NCBI GenBank assembly: GCA_934202965.1 | Contig: CAKPYN010000026.1 | Span: 1 to 18,501 of the forward strand | DNA from: an uncultured Megasphaera sp. | GTDB taxonomy: Bacteria; Bacillota; Negativicutes; Veillonellales; Megasphaeraceae | Direction of reading: 5' to 3' | Length of the DNA: 18,501 bases | In this document: positions 1 to 7,189 of the stretch, piece by piece | Numbering within the stretch: position 1 is the first letter of the stretch | Layout: every line of letters begins with the position of its first letter | Translations under genes and position numbers: made by a program | The notes under the pieces: generated by a model | The model's database searches: none | Told to the model about the DNA's origin: nothing | The model's input: only the letters and a program-made list of their open reading frames with translations

Positions 1-1
1 C

Positions 2-610
2 CGTGGATTGCGGTTTTTAACTGTCAGCTACGATGAACAAGGCAAAACTGAATTTATTTCTGGACGAAAGGTTGCCACAAAACGACATAAATTTCAGAAA
101 GTTCGTCGCCAGCTTCAATCCAAAGGCACGAAATCAGCAAAGCGTAAACTAAAAGCTATTTCAGGACGAGAGAACCGTTGGATGTCTGATATAAACCATC
201 AGATTTCTAAGACACTCGTTGAAAAATACGGTAAAGATACGCTATTTGTACTTGAAGATTTGACAGGCGTGAGCTTCGAGGAATCGAATCTCTCCAGAAC
301 TGTAAAACAGAAATATGACCTGCGAAGTTGGAGCTTTTACCAATTAGAGCAGTTTCTAACCTATAAAGCTCACGAAAATCGTTCAGAAGTGCTGAAAGTT
401 TCAGCAACATACACTTCGCAGCGTTGTCCGAAATGCGGAACTATCCACAAAGAAAACCGTGACCATCACAGACATCTATATCGTTGTCAGTGTGGGTATC
501 GGTCCAACGATGACCGTATCGGAGCTATGAATATTCAGCTTCTTGGTACAATGTGGATTTCTGGAGACAACCATCCTCGATACGAAAGAATACCAACTGC
601 CTCGGAGTAA
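2..610 (+). CDS. tnpB: TnpB RNA-guided nuclease, C-terminal part (5' end outside window)
   Basis: Partial TnpB of an IS200/IS605-type element. The frame is open from the first bases, starting with RGLRFLTV, which normally follows the first RuvC aspartate (D-RG); that Asp codon would end at base 1. Further in are the second catalytic acid in FVLEDLTGV, a zinc ribbon (CPKCG, then CQCG) and the third acidic motif SNDDRIGAMN, so the RuvC/zinc-ribbon half looks intact. Family knowledge: TnpB is a guide-RNA-directed DNA nuclease that helps IS200/IS605 elements persist, and its guide RNA overlaps the 3' end of the gene. An internal TTG at position 8 could be mistaken for a start, but homology continues upstream of it. 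Whether the full protein is intact cannot be judged from this window. Confidence 0.92.
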   Translation, partial: RGLRFLTVSYDEQGKTEFISGRKVATKRHKFQKVRRQLQSKGTKSAKRKLKAISGRENRWMSDINHQISKTLVEKYGKDTLFVLEDLTGVSFEESNLSRTVKQKYDLRSWSFYQLEQFLTYKAHENRSEVLKVSATYTSQRCPKCGTIHKENRDHHRHLYRCQCGYRSNDDRIGAMNIQLLGTMWISGDNHPRYERIPTASE

Positions 611-750
611 ACTCCTTGGCAAAACGGGCATTGTCAACTGCCCGATGATGTAGGCGGAATTAGGGAGATAATATCGCTAATACCTATGTAACTCCGACTT
701 GCAAGCTCCCACCTCAAACACTGTAGGTGTTAGGTGGTGAGTAGTTGACA
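604..750 (+). ncRNA. Probable omega-RNA scaffold / right-end structure of the tnpB element
   Basis: The 140 nt after the tnpB stop are non-coding yet 98% conserved in the inverted copy. They fold into stems visible by eye: GGAG/CTCC around the stop codon (604-615), CGGGCA/TGCCCG (625-644, loop TTGTCAAC), ATTAG/CTAAT (659-681), and a long hairpin CCACCT-AACAC / GTGTT-AGGTGG (709-737) just inside the end. In characterised IS200/IS605 elements this position yields the omega-RNA whose guide is the flank just outside the right end; that would be 751 onward here. The role is inferred from position and folding. Confidence 0.6.
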
Positions 751-848
751 GGAAGAAATGGTGCATGATATTGAAACGCATGATGTGATACTCTATTTTT
801 AGGTATGGCAAAGAGATGTAAAAAAACATAGTATATCATAAGCCCTGC

Positions 849-877
849 TTGACAGTATACGATATACATGCCATACT
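849..877 (+). promoter_or_regulatory. Candidate promoter for the amidohydrolase gene
   Basis: TTGACA at 849-854 and CATACT at 872-877, spaced 17 nt. A perfect 7-bp inverted repeat, GTATATC (831-837) and GATATAC (861-867), straddles the -35 box and could be an operator. The stretch 751-941 is otherwise AT-rich with no gene seen. Confidence 0.4.
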
Positions 878-941
878 AAAGGACATAAAGATACAGTATA
901 TATACATTTTTTTACATTACATACGCATCGAGGTGCTGAAA

Positions 942-2126
942 ATGAATCAACTAGTAAAACAATTAGTCACTGCATACAGCAGTGAATTAATTGAAAACCG
1001 TCGGTATTTACATGCCCACCCAGAATTATCATTTCATGAAACCAATACGGCCCAATGGGTTCGCAGCCGTTTGCAAAAAGCCGGTATTCCTATGCTTTCG
1101 GGGATTCACGGCAATAGTACCGTAGGGTATTTAAAAGGCAGCAAACCGGGTCCTTCCATTGGCTTGCGTGCTGATATGGATGCCTTGGGATTGACGGAAG
1201 AAAATGATTTGCCCTATAAAAGCCAGACACCGGGCGTGATGCATGGCTGCGGACATGATGCGCATACGGCATTATTGATGGCCATGGCAGAAATCTTGGC
1301 AAGTCATCGAGACTTGATTGCAGGAACCGTTTATTTTGTGTTTGAACAAGGAGAAGAAATGCTGCCAGGCGGTGCGGTGCAGCTGGTACAAGATGGCATT
1401 ATGAAACAGATTGATTATATGTTTGCCATTCATGTCAATGCATCCAGCCCGGTTGGGCATATTGATGTACAGGCAGGGGTGCGGTTTGCAGCTGTTGGCA
1501 CATATGATTTGAAGATTACCGGCAAAGGCGGGCACGGCGGTTTCCCACATACGGCCAATAATCCGTTAATTCCGGCAGGAGAACTCATCAGTGCGATCAA
1601 TTTGATTCCAGCATTAAAATGTGATCCCTTGGCTAATTGCACTGTGTCCGTGTCCTATCTGCACTGCGGCGTAGAAGGCGTAGCGAATGTAATTCCAGCT
1701 AATGTCAGCATGGGTGGTTGTGTGCGCGTCCTCGATACCAACCTGCGTACCTTTGTGATGGAAGAAATTGAACGGCTGAGCAAAACGATTTGTGCGGCTC
1801 ATCAATGCGAAGTCAAAGTTACCATGGTATATGGCTATCCGGCATGCACCGTGGCTCCGGAATGTGCGGCACTGATGCAGGAAGCGGCAAAAGAACTCGG
1901 TATTACGGTAGATCATGTATCGCCATCGCTGGGAGCGGAAGATTTTGGATATTTCAGCGAACAAAAACCGGCAGGCATTGGCTGGTTTGGCTTGGGAGAT
2001 CCGACGGGCAGTCATGAGTTGACACCCCATCATAATCCGTATTTTTATTTGGATGATGAAAAAGGACTGCCCCTGGCATTGGAATATATGTTGACAGTAT
2101 ATCTAAAAGCAACTTCAAAAATGTAG
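942..2126 (+). CDS. M20 family amidohydrolase (N-acyl-amino-acid / hippurate-hydrolase type)
   Basis: A 394-residue zinc- or manganese-dependent amidase of peptidase family M20D, which removes acyl groups from amino acids or cleaves related amides in the cytoplasm. Metal-site motifs are all present: RADMDAL (76-82), the cysteine motif HGCGHDAH (101-108), the acidic pair in FEQGEEM (134-140), and HELTPHHNP near residue 360. The dimerisation (lid) domain sits between about 180 and 300, with GKGGHGGFPH. The frame is open back to 849, but ATG 942 is chosen because it has a GAGGTG ribosome site 6 nt upstream and starts the conserved region correctly. A membrane protein gene follows after about 20 nt, suggesting that an imported amide substrate is hydrolysed by this enzyme. 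The exact substrate cannot be read from sequence. Confidence 0.92.
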   Translation: MNQLVKQLVTAYSSELIENRRYLHAHPELSFHETNTAQWVRSRLQKAGIPMLSGIHGNSTVGYLKGSKPGPSIGLRADMDALGLTEENDLPYKSQTPGVMHGCGHDAHTALLMAMAEILASHRDLIAGTVYFVFEQGEEMLPGGAVQLVQDGIMKQIDYMFAIHVNASSPVGHIDVQAGVRFAAVGTYDLKITGKGGHGGFPHTANNPLIPAGELISAINLIPALKCDPLANCTVSVSYLHCGVEGVANVIPANVSMGGCVRVLDTNLRTFVMEEIERLSKTICAAHQCEVKVTMVYGYPACTVAPECAALMQEAAKELGITVDHVSPSLGAEDFGYFSEQKPAGIGWFGLGDPTGSHELTPHHNPYFYLDDEKGLPLALEYMLTVYLKATSKM

Positions 2127-2150
2127 CGAATAGAAAGTGATGTGGAAACA

Positions 2151-3326
2151 ATGAACCCTTTTTTAGCACTTATTATTATTTTTTTGGTGTATTCCATCGG
2201 TGACTTTGTAGCAGATAAGACGAAAGCTTTTGTGTCATCCATGTTGGCGTGTGCCGTGATGTTTACGATTGGATTTTGGTGCGGACTGCCTAAGACTATT
2301 TTTGTGGATTCCGGACTCATACCGTTTGCCAAGTTGACTGTGTGTATGTTTCTGATTCATATTGGCACGACGATTCGGATTCGGGATTTTGCCAAAGAAT
2401 GGAAAACCGTCTTTGTTACGCTTATAGCGACGATTGCCGTAGCCTGCGGCGTATTTTTTGCAGGACGCTTTTTCATGGATCCCTATTATGCCTTAGTCGG
2501 TGCGCCTGTGTTAGCCGGTGGCATGGTTGCCTATTTGGTCATGGCCCCTATCGGTGATATATTGGCAAGACCGGATATTCAGGTATTTGCCGTGCTTGTT
2601 CTCGTTTTTCAAAATTTTGTCGGCATTCCCATTGCCAGCTTTTTCTGTAAGCGAGAAGGCGATGCGTATTGTCAAAAATTCCGAGATGGCACACTTCAAG
2701 ATGCGGGAAATATCTTAGAAGGAGAAAAGAAAGCCAACAATCGTTCGTGGCTGCGAATTATTTATTTGCCGGAAAAATTCAGCACGACCAATGTCATTTT
2801 GCTGAAATTGGCGGCTATTTCCTATATTTCGATGCTATTGGGTCAATATACGGGCTTGAGTTTTCTGATTTACGGCTTGATTTTTGGCGTTGTGCTTCAT
2901 GAAATCGGGCTATTGGAAGAAGGATGCCTGGCCAAAGCCAATGGATTAGGATTTGTCCTTGCCGGAGCGGTTGCCATGATTTTTGTAGGATTAACCAATA
3001 CGACACCGGCCATGCTTCTGGGGATGATTTTGCCGCTGATTATCGTGCTGTGCATTGGTACGATTAGCTGTTCTATCGTAGCGGCGGCTGTTGGCAGACT
3101 CGTCCACTTTGATTGGAAATTGTCGATAGCGATGGCAGTTACGGCGTTCTTCGGATTTCCGGCGACCTATCTTATTTCATTAGAAGTATCACGGGCTTGC
3201 GGAAAAACACCGGAAGAACAAAAAGCCGTGCTGGATTATATGATGCCCAAACTGGTTATTGCTGGCATCGTATCGGTATCTGTCGTATCTGGGCTTATTG
3301 CAGGAATTATGGTACACTGGATTTAA
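2151..3326 (+). CDS. Multi-pass membrane protein, transporter-like, paired with the amidohydrolase
   Basis: About 391 residues, with roughly ten hydrophobic segments in two blocks separated by a hydrophilic loop around residues 168-212 (from about CKREGD to PEKFSTTN). This two-halves layout resembles secondary transporters, and conserved-looking glycine-rich segments (GGMVAYLVMAPIGD; FFGFPATYLISLEVSR) lie in both halves. I do not recognise the family with certainty. It starts 24 nt after the amidohydrolase stop, so co-transcription is likely, and uptake of the amidohydrolase substrate is the simplest role. Start choice: GTG at 2142 is in frame three codons earlier; ATG 2151 is preferred because it is ATG and directly precedes the first membrane segment, but both have weak ribosome sites. 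Confidence 0.75.
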   Translation: MNPFLALIIIFLVYSIGDFVADKTKAFVSSMLACAVMFTIGFWCGLPKTIFVDSGLIPFAKLTVCMFLIHIGTTIRIRDFAKEWKTVFVTLIATIAVACGVFFAGRFFMDPYYALVGAPVLAGGMVAYLVMAPIGDILARPDIQVFAVLVLVFQNFVGIPIASFFCKREGDAYCQKFRDGTLQDAGNILEGEKKANNRSWLRIIYLPEKFSTTNVILLKLAAISYISMLLGQYTGLSFLIYGLIFGVVLHEIGLLEEGCLAKANGLGFVLAGAVAMIFVGLTNTTPAMLLGMILPLIIVLCIGTISCSIVAAAVGRLVHFDWKLSIAMAVTAFFGFPATYLISLEVSRACGKTPEEQKAVLDYMMPKLVIAGIVSVSVVSGLIAGIMVHWI

Positions 3327-3365
3327 GATGAAGTAACATCAGTCGATATACAGATAAAAATAACG

Positions 3366-3427
3366 AAACCGGTCTCATAATCAGAGAATAGTCTGATTAC
3401 AAGACCGGTTTTATGATGTTTTTTTCG
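3366..3427. terminator. Bidirectional intrinsic terminator
   Basis: A long hairpin with AAACCGGTCT (3366-3375) pairing AGACCGGTTT (3402-3411) and an inner stem AATCAGA/TCTGATT, followed on the + side by a T run at 3419-3425. On the - side the stem is followed by a T-rich stretch, so it can serve both the upstream membrane protein gene and the convergent small gene. Confidence 0.85.
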
Positions 3428-3433
3428 TTGTGT

Positions 3434-3640
3434 TTATTTTCCTGCGATAGCCGGACGGATAATTGGCGTACTAGGTTTACGTACATCAATACGACTTTGA
3501 GCAAATGCCGGTTTTCCTTCAAGCCGGCGGTAAATCATACGGCATAAGCCGGCGGAAATAGGTGTATCCTTATCTTGGTTTATAAAAGCTAGCAACAGCT
3601 CTGCTTCAAATTGGCTTAACTCTATACAGCGTGTTTTCAT
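3434..3640 (-). CDS. Small hypothetical protein (68 aa)
   Basis: A short ORF starting MKTRCIELSQFEAELL, with a good ribosome site (AAGGGATG, about 5 nt before ATG on the minus strand) and the bidirectional terminator just past its stop. It is mixed charged and hydrophobic, with no signal peptide, membrane segment or metal motif; the tail is rich in Arg, Pro and Ile. The region upstream (3660-3720) is very AT-rich and contains GATATAATC, a possible -10, without a clear -35. The genetic punctuation makes it likely to be real. I do not recognise a family and assign no function. Confidence 0.6.
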   Translation of the reverse strand: MKTRCIELSQFEAELLLAFINQDKDTPISAGLCRMIYRRLEGKPAFAQSRIDVRKPSTPIIRPAIAGK

Positions 3641-3777
3641 ACTGTCATCCCTTTGCTAAACAATATATCATGCATATAGATTATATCGACATATAACCTT
3701 TTTATTATATTTATTGTACTATATTTAGATAGCCATTACAAGAGAGAATCGTTCCTGTTTTGAAAATGGGTAAATCA

Positions 3778-3806
3778 TGGACAAAAAAGGTGTTGTTTCG
3801 TATAAT
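3778..3806 (+). promoter_or_regulatory. Promoter for the membrane-domain remnant gene
   Basis: TGGACA (3778-3783), a 17-nt spacer and TATAAT (3801-3806), with a ribosome site AAAGGAG and ATG 31 nt further on. A good match to a housekeeping sigma promoter. Confidence 0.6.
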
Positions 3807-3837
3807 AACATATGTGTTTTTATAGAAAGGAGAAAAA

Positions 3838-4497
3838 ATGAAGAGGTGTGAAATAGCAAGAAAAAACAAGAAAAATTTACAAAAATGGCTGGTAGTGCTG
3901 TCTGTATTTTATTTGTTTTCCGTGCTGATACGGATTCCGGCAGCGACAGGGATTCAAGCAATCCATTTTGGAAAACTTTTAGTATGTACGGGAATTTGTT
4001 TTAGCATGATGTTATTTTTATGGAATTTTTCTCGCAGAGTAATACAACTTAGTCTAGTCGTTATTTTATTATATGTGACAATTCCGTACATTGGTATTTT
4101 TACAGGATTGAATGTATCTGCTGAAGAAATAATCGATGTTTTTTGTTGGGGAACAGAAGAAATCAGTTGTCTCTTAATATTGAAATATATTTTTTATCCC
4201 ATAAAGAAACGGGCAGTATCGATGGTCTGCGCAGGAATCATACAATTAATGTTAATTTTTATTTTATTGGTCCCAGTAGTGATTTTAGGGTATTATCTAT
4301 TGAATGGACAGCTTATTACAGGCGATATTTTATTAACGTTATTTCAAACAAATGCCAATGAGGCATTATCGTACATACAGGATAGAGGAATTGTGTTATG
4401 GGGATTCGGAATCATTAGTATTATTTTGATATGTGGGATATTTATAAAATTATTCAATATATTGCCCCCCCCCATATTACACACACTGCAAGCATAA
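3838..4497 (+). pseudogene. Membrane domain of a phosphoethanolamine-transferase-like (sulfatase family) protein, truncated
   Basis: A 219-residue product with about five transmembrane segments and, near residue 165-180, GDILLTLFQTNANEAL. This resembles the TQTN-type motif that ends the membrane domain of EptA/CptA-like phosphoethanolamine transferases. In that family a periplasmic sulfatase-fold catalytic domain of about 300 residues should follow, but here the frame ends a few codons after a run of nine C (4474-4482). Dropping one C would continue as PPYYTHCKHNGQL and on to a stop at 4583-4585, still with no catalytic domain. The gene keeps a good promoter and ribosome site and is more AT-rich than its neighbours. 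The best reading is a gene that lost its catalytic half; the family call is moderate. Alternatively it could be a stand-alone membrane protein. Confidence 0.55.
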
Positions 4498-4673
4498 CGG
4501 ACAGCTTGATTATTCGATTCTTAGTTCCCAGCAGGATAAAACGACGTTAACCACCTTGCATGGCGGAAAAAAGATAGAAGATTAAATAGATACAACGTAA
4601 AATAATCGGTGTGTAAAAGGCTGCAGCAAAAATTGAACGGTTGTTATTACGATATACAAAGGAGGGGATGACC
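4498..4673. other. Degenerate spacer with a possible C-terminal coding remnant
   Basis: In the frame reached by removing one C from the C9 tract, an open stretch reads through to 4585 (ending LTTLHGGKKIED). It has no start or ribosome site of its own and looks like the leftover 3' end of the truncated gene before it. Nothing else is seen here. Confidence 0.35.
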
Positions 4674-4979
4674 ATGAAAGGTTAGAAAGTGATAGTGGGG
4701 ATACTGGTATTTGTCTGCACGGTCATGACGGCGATGGCAGACAATGCATATATCTAACCCGGCTATGATTTGTGTCAAGTTAAAGAATTCCGGGTAACGA
4801 AGATAGAAAATGAAAATCAGCAGCCGTGGAAAAATTGTAGTCCAGGCGAAGACGCAGTAGATGAAGTAATGCAGACACTGTATCAAGTCAGCACGAGAAA
4901 GAAAAAAATCATCAAAGATGAACGCAATGTACCGGCGCCGGCACGGGATATGGTGCGGGATACGGCAGCGACGAAATGA
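4674..4979 (+). pseudogene. Small secreted-protein gene interrupted by two in-frame stop codons
   Basis: A strong ribosome site AAAGGAGGGG precedes ATG 4674. The frame would encode 101 residues but has TAG at codon 4 (4683-4685) and TAA at codon 28 (4755-4757). Read through them, it starts MKG, has a hydrophobic core KVIVGILVFVCTVMTAMA typical of a signal peptide with an AMA cleavage site, then a hydrophilic mature part with two cysteines (DLCQVKEF, KNCSPGED) and a basic tail, ending at TGA 4977-4979. The retained coding pattern on both sides of each stop suggests recent inactivation by point mutations. I do not recognise the family. Confidence 0.6.
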
Positions 4980-5013
4980 TGTCGAAAATTTTCAAGAGAC
5001 AATAACGGAATAG

Positions 5014-5043
5014 TTGACAATGAATTGGAACATTTGGTATGAT
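5014..5043 (+). promoter_or_regulatory. Promoter for the fluoride riboswitch-crcB unit
   Basis: Consensus TTGACA (5014-5019), an 18-nt spacer and TATGAT (5038-5043), placing the RNA start about ten bases before the riboswitch aptamer. Confidence 0.75.
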
Positions 5044-5060
5044 AAGGAACAGAATAGAAA

Positions 5061-5131
5061 GGCGATGGAGTTCGCCTGAATGGCTTATGCTGATGACTCC
5101 TACCTGATGAGCAGAGGTAGGAGTCTTTTTT
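5061..5131 (+). promoter_or_regulatory. Fluoride (crcB-type) riboswitch with expression-platform terminator
   Basis: The aptamer shows the crcB-motif hallmark GGCGATGGAGTTCGCC (5061-5076): stem GGCGA/TCGCC with GGAG in the loop (5067-5070). That GGAG can pair with CTCC at 5097-5100, the pseudoknot of this class. The same CTCC belongs to the 5' arm of a terminator, GACTCCTACCT (5095-5105) with AGGTAGGAGTC (5115-5125) and six T. Fluoride stabilising the pseudoknot would therefore block the terminator and switch crcB on. The class is assigned from the motif and the downstream channel gene. Confidence 0.92.
5095..5131 (+). terminator. Riboswitch-controlled intrinsic terminator before crcB
   Basis: An 11-bp perfect stem, GACTCCTACCT/AGGTAGGAGTC, with loop GATGAGCAG and a T6 tract. 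Its 5' arm overlaps the pseudoknot strand of the fluoride aptamer. Confidence 0.9.
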
Positions 5132-5157
5132 GTTGTCATGGAAAGAAGGATGCGATG

Positions 5158-5535
5158 ATGGAAAAAATAGTAGCTGTTGCGCTGGGCGGCGGCATTGGTG
5201 CGGCATTGCGGTATATGGTGACGCTTTGGGCTAATGCCCATGGCGGATTGTCGTTTCCGTACGGAACCATAATTGTCAATCTAGTGGGATCTTTTTGTAT
5301 TGGATTGCTTATGATGTTTTTTCAATTTCATGTCAATATATCGCCGCTTATAAAATTGTTGATAGTTACGGGCGTTCTCGGCGGGTTTACAACATTTTCC
5401 ACATTTAATATGGAATGGCTGACATTGATACAGACCGGTCATATGGCGTTTGCCTTTGGTTATGGCGGCGGTACGATTATTGGCGCATTTTGCTGCTGCT
5501 GGCTGGGCGTAGTCGTTGGACAGCTTCTTTGGTAG
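5158..5535 (+). CDS. crcB: Fluoride ion channel CrcB/Fluc
   Basis: A 125-residue, four-helix membrane protein that exports fluoride as a dual-topology dimer. Family marks: GGGIGAALRY (10-19), the pore asparagine in TIIVNLVGSF (37-46), and the signature GVLGGFTTFSTF (72-83) with the Phe and Thr/Ser residues lining the fluoride path. The length is normal for a single Fluc subunit, and no second crcB copy is adjacent. Two ATG codons are possible (5155 and 5158); AAGGA at 5146-5150 gives better spacing for 5158. An open frame further upstream overlaps the riboswitch and is not used. The riboswitch directly upstream indicates induction by fluoride. Confidence 0.96.
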   Translation: MEKIVAVALGGGIGAALRYMVTLWANAHGGLSFPYGTIIVNLVGSFCIGLLMMFFQFHVNISPLIKLLIVTGVLGGFTTFSTFNMEWLTLIQTGHMAFAFGYGGGTIIGAFCCCWLGVVVGQLLW

Positions 5536-5596
5536 AAATTAGGATGTATGTTTGATTTATGATATAATAAAATATAAAGCCATGAGGAGGGATAGT

Positions 5597-6301
5597 ATGC
5601 AAAGGCAGTGTATGCCGCGATTCTTTGCCATGACGGATGTTGAAAAAATAACACCCCTTCATCAGGAGTATAAAAAGCAAGTGCAGGCATATTTTCATCG
5701 CTTATTTCCGCAACGGGAATGGCAGATTGTGTCGGACTGTAACAAGACACCACTGGCTATTGATGTAGAAGTGTTGTATCCGACTGTTGAAGAACCATTT
5801 TATGTATTGCATACGATGGGAATGAGTACGGCTCCCCTGCATTGTCCAACAGGCCTATTACCGCAAGATAAAGAAATGTATACAGAATTATCCTTAATTT
5901 TGCCGGCAGATTGGCCGTTTCACCCTAAGCAGTCCATATCCTTATCCGATCCAGCCGGCTGGCCGGTTTGGCTGTTAATGGAACTTGGCAGGTTTCCTCA
6001 TGTGCATCATACTTGGATGGCCTATGGATTTTTGTTAGCCAATACAGAACAGCAAGAACCATTTTCTTCGCAGGCCCCGTTTGCCGGCGTGACGATCGTT
6101 CAATTTGACGGAGAACTGGGGGAAATACCTATGCAGGATGGTCAAAAGGCAGACCTATTGATGCCACTGGTATTGTATAAAGAAGAAATGGACCTATGTG
6201 ATACAATTGGCGTGGATGCCGTAGTAGAAAAAATCCTAGAAGAAACTGGCGGTTCCTTTGCCTTAAATGGGGAACGGAAAAATGTGGCTAGTCATACGTA
6301 A
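5597..6301 (+). CDS. SUFU (suppressor of fused) domain protein
   Basis: A 234-residue soluble protein. Its pattern fits the bacterial SUFU domain: a VLHTMGMST segment (about 73-81), YTELSLILPADWP (about 95-107), a WP..L..L.RFPH..H.W segment (about 121-140), and a C-terminal LVLYKEEMDLC region with a hydrophobic helix. In bacteria these proteins occur as stand-alone or polymorphic-toxin immunity proteins; no toxin is next to it here, so the role is unknown. ATG 5597 has an ideal AGGAGG site at 5585-5590; an in-frame start 15 codons earlier lacks one. A TATAAT at 5563-5568 may be its -10 box, though no convincing -35 is seen. It is followed after 38 nt by the FAD-subunit gene. Confidence 0.8.
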   Translation: MQRQCMPRFFAMTDVEKITPLHQEYKKQVQAYFHRLFPQREWQIVSDCNKTPLAIDVEVLYPTVEEPFYVLHTMGMSTAPLHCPTGLLPQDKEMYTELSLILPADWPFHPKQSISLSDPAGWPVWLLMELGRFPHVHHTWMAYGFLLANTEQQEPFSSQAPFAGVTIVQFDGELGEIPMQDGQKADLLMPLVLYKEEMDLCDTIGVDAVVEKILEETGGSFALNGERKNVASHT

Positions 6302-6339
6302 CAAGAAACTATATTGTAACTAAGGAGCGTGTATGCCCG

Positions 6340-7164
6340 TTGATTACCAGTACTGAAATCATAACGCCTAAAAGTGCGGCGGAAGCATATGCTGCATATA
6401 AAAGCGCGGCCAGTGCCGTATTTTTGGCAGGGCGGCAGGGTGTAAAACATCAGAAAGAACATTATGACATAGCTGTTGATTTATCACAGACAGGATTAAA
6501 CAGCATAGAAGACTGCGGCGACGAAATCGTGATTGGCGCTATGGTGACGATGGCTGATTTAGCTGCTTCTGCGGTTATAAAAGAATTAGCCGGCGGTGCG
6601 ATTTTTCGCTATCTGAACGAAATGCCGGCTCAGGAAGAAATACACCGCAGTACGATAGGCGCATTAGTTGCTTCCAAAATGCCTTTTTCTGTCGTATTGC
6701 CTATTTTGTTATCCCTTCATGTCGATGTGATGCTGCAGGATAAAGGACGGATGAATTTAAACGACTATTTGGGATGCCCGCCGATGGGAGAAATGATAAC
6801 CCAGATTGTCGTTGCCAAAGAGCTTGTATATACGGCATATGGTGCGTATCGGCTGTCACCGGCTGACGAGCCGTATCTGACAGGGGCTGTTTCTTTATAT
6901 GTCGATGATTCGTGGCAGATTGTGATTGGCGGCCGTCCGGGAATGGCAGCGATTGCCGAGAGCGCCAGTGAAGAATTGACAGAAAAAGGCATGGCTGTGA
7001 GAGAAAATGTAGCCCATTTGGCCAGTGAAGAACTGCAGTTTGCCAATCATGGTACATGTTCAGAAGCAGAACGGCGTACCTTGACGATTGAATTAGTCCG
7101 CAAGCTGATAAAAGAAGCTTGGAAAGGTCATAGTAAGCAGCTGCAGATGAATATGAAAAAATAA
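6340..7164 (+). CDS. FAD-binding subunit of molybdopterin dehydrogenase type (CoxM/YgfM-like)
   Basis: A 274-residue protein resembling the FAD subunit of molybdenum hydroxylases. It has an N-terminal FAD-binding part (FLAGRQGVKH in place of the usual AGGTDL; GAMVTMADLAAS; RSTIGALVAS) and a C-terminal CO-dehydrogenase-flavoprotein-type part (GAVSLYVDD, IVIGGRPGMA). The typical glycine motifs are weakened. No molybdopterin or iron-sulfur subunit is adjacent; the next gene encodes a YqeC-like factor, which in other genomes accompanies selenium-dependent molybdenum hydroxylases. Start problem: the only in-frame start is TTG 6340, 12 nt from AAGGAG, whereas a well-placed ATG at 6333 is one base out of frame and stops after 7 codons. 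Removing one C from the CCC at 6336-6338 would join that ATG to this frame. Confidence 0.75.
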   Translation: MITSTEIITPKSAAEAYAAYKSAASAVFLAGRQGVKHQKEHYDIAVDLSQTGLNSIEDCGDEIVIGAMVTMADLAASAVIKELAGGAIFRYLNEMPAQEEIHRSTIGALVASKMPFSVVLPILLSLHVDVMLQDKGRMNLNDYLGCPPMGEMITQIVVAKELVYTAYGAYRLSPADEPYLTGAVSLYVDDSWQIVIGGRPGMAAIAESASEELTEKGMAVRENVAHLASEELQFANHGTCSEAERRTLTIELVRKLIKEAWKGHSKQLQMNMKK

Positions 7165-7189
7165 TTGCTGTACGTAGGGAGGAAGAAAT

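Larger units (their letters stand above)
1..750 (+). mobile_element. IS200/IS605-type tnpB element, right-hand part
   Basis: The element runs off the left edge of the window; its outer end is not visible, and neither is a tnpA. The right boundary at 750 is set by comparison with the inverted copy at 18267-18501: the two match base for base under x + y = 19017 with no indels and diverge immediately outside. Over the 235 shared bases I count 5 differences. The element holds the 3' part of tnpB and a structured non-coding tail of about 140 nt. Confidence 0.88.

Noticed and set aside
849..941. Longer start for the amidohydrolase
   Set aside because: The added 31 codons overlap the promoter, have no ribosome site, and precede the normal M20 N terminus.
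4683..4757. Programmed stop-codon read-through (pyrrolysine or selenocysteine) in the small secreted-protein gene
   Set aside because: The two stops are TAG and TAA, neither is TGA, and no accompanying structure or machinery is seen; simple inactivation is more likely.
5080..5157. Longer start for crcB
   Set aside because: The extra 26 codons would be encoded by the riboswitch and its terminator, and Fluc proteins have no such extension.
4883..5241. Minus-strand open frames across the crcB leader
   Set aside because: They run antisense to the fluoride riboswitch, promoter and crcB start, with no ribosome site or recognisable product.
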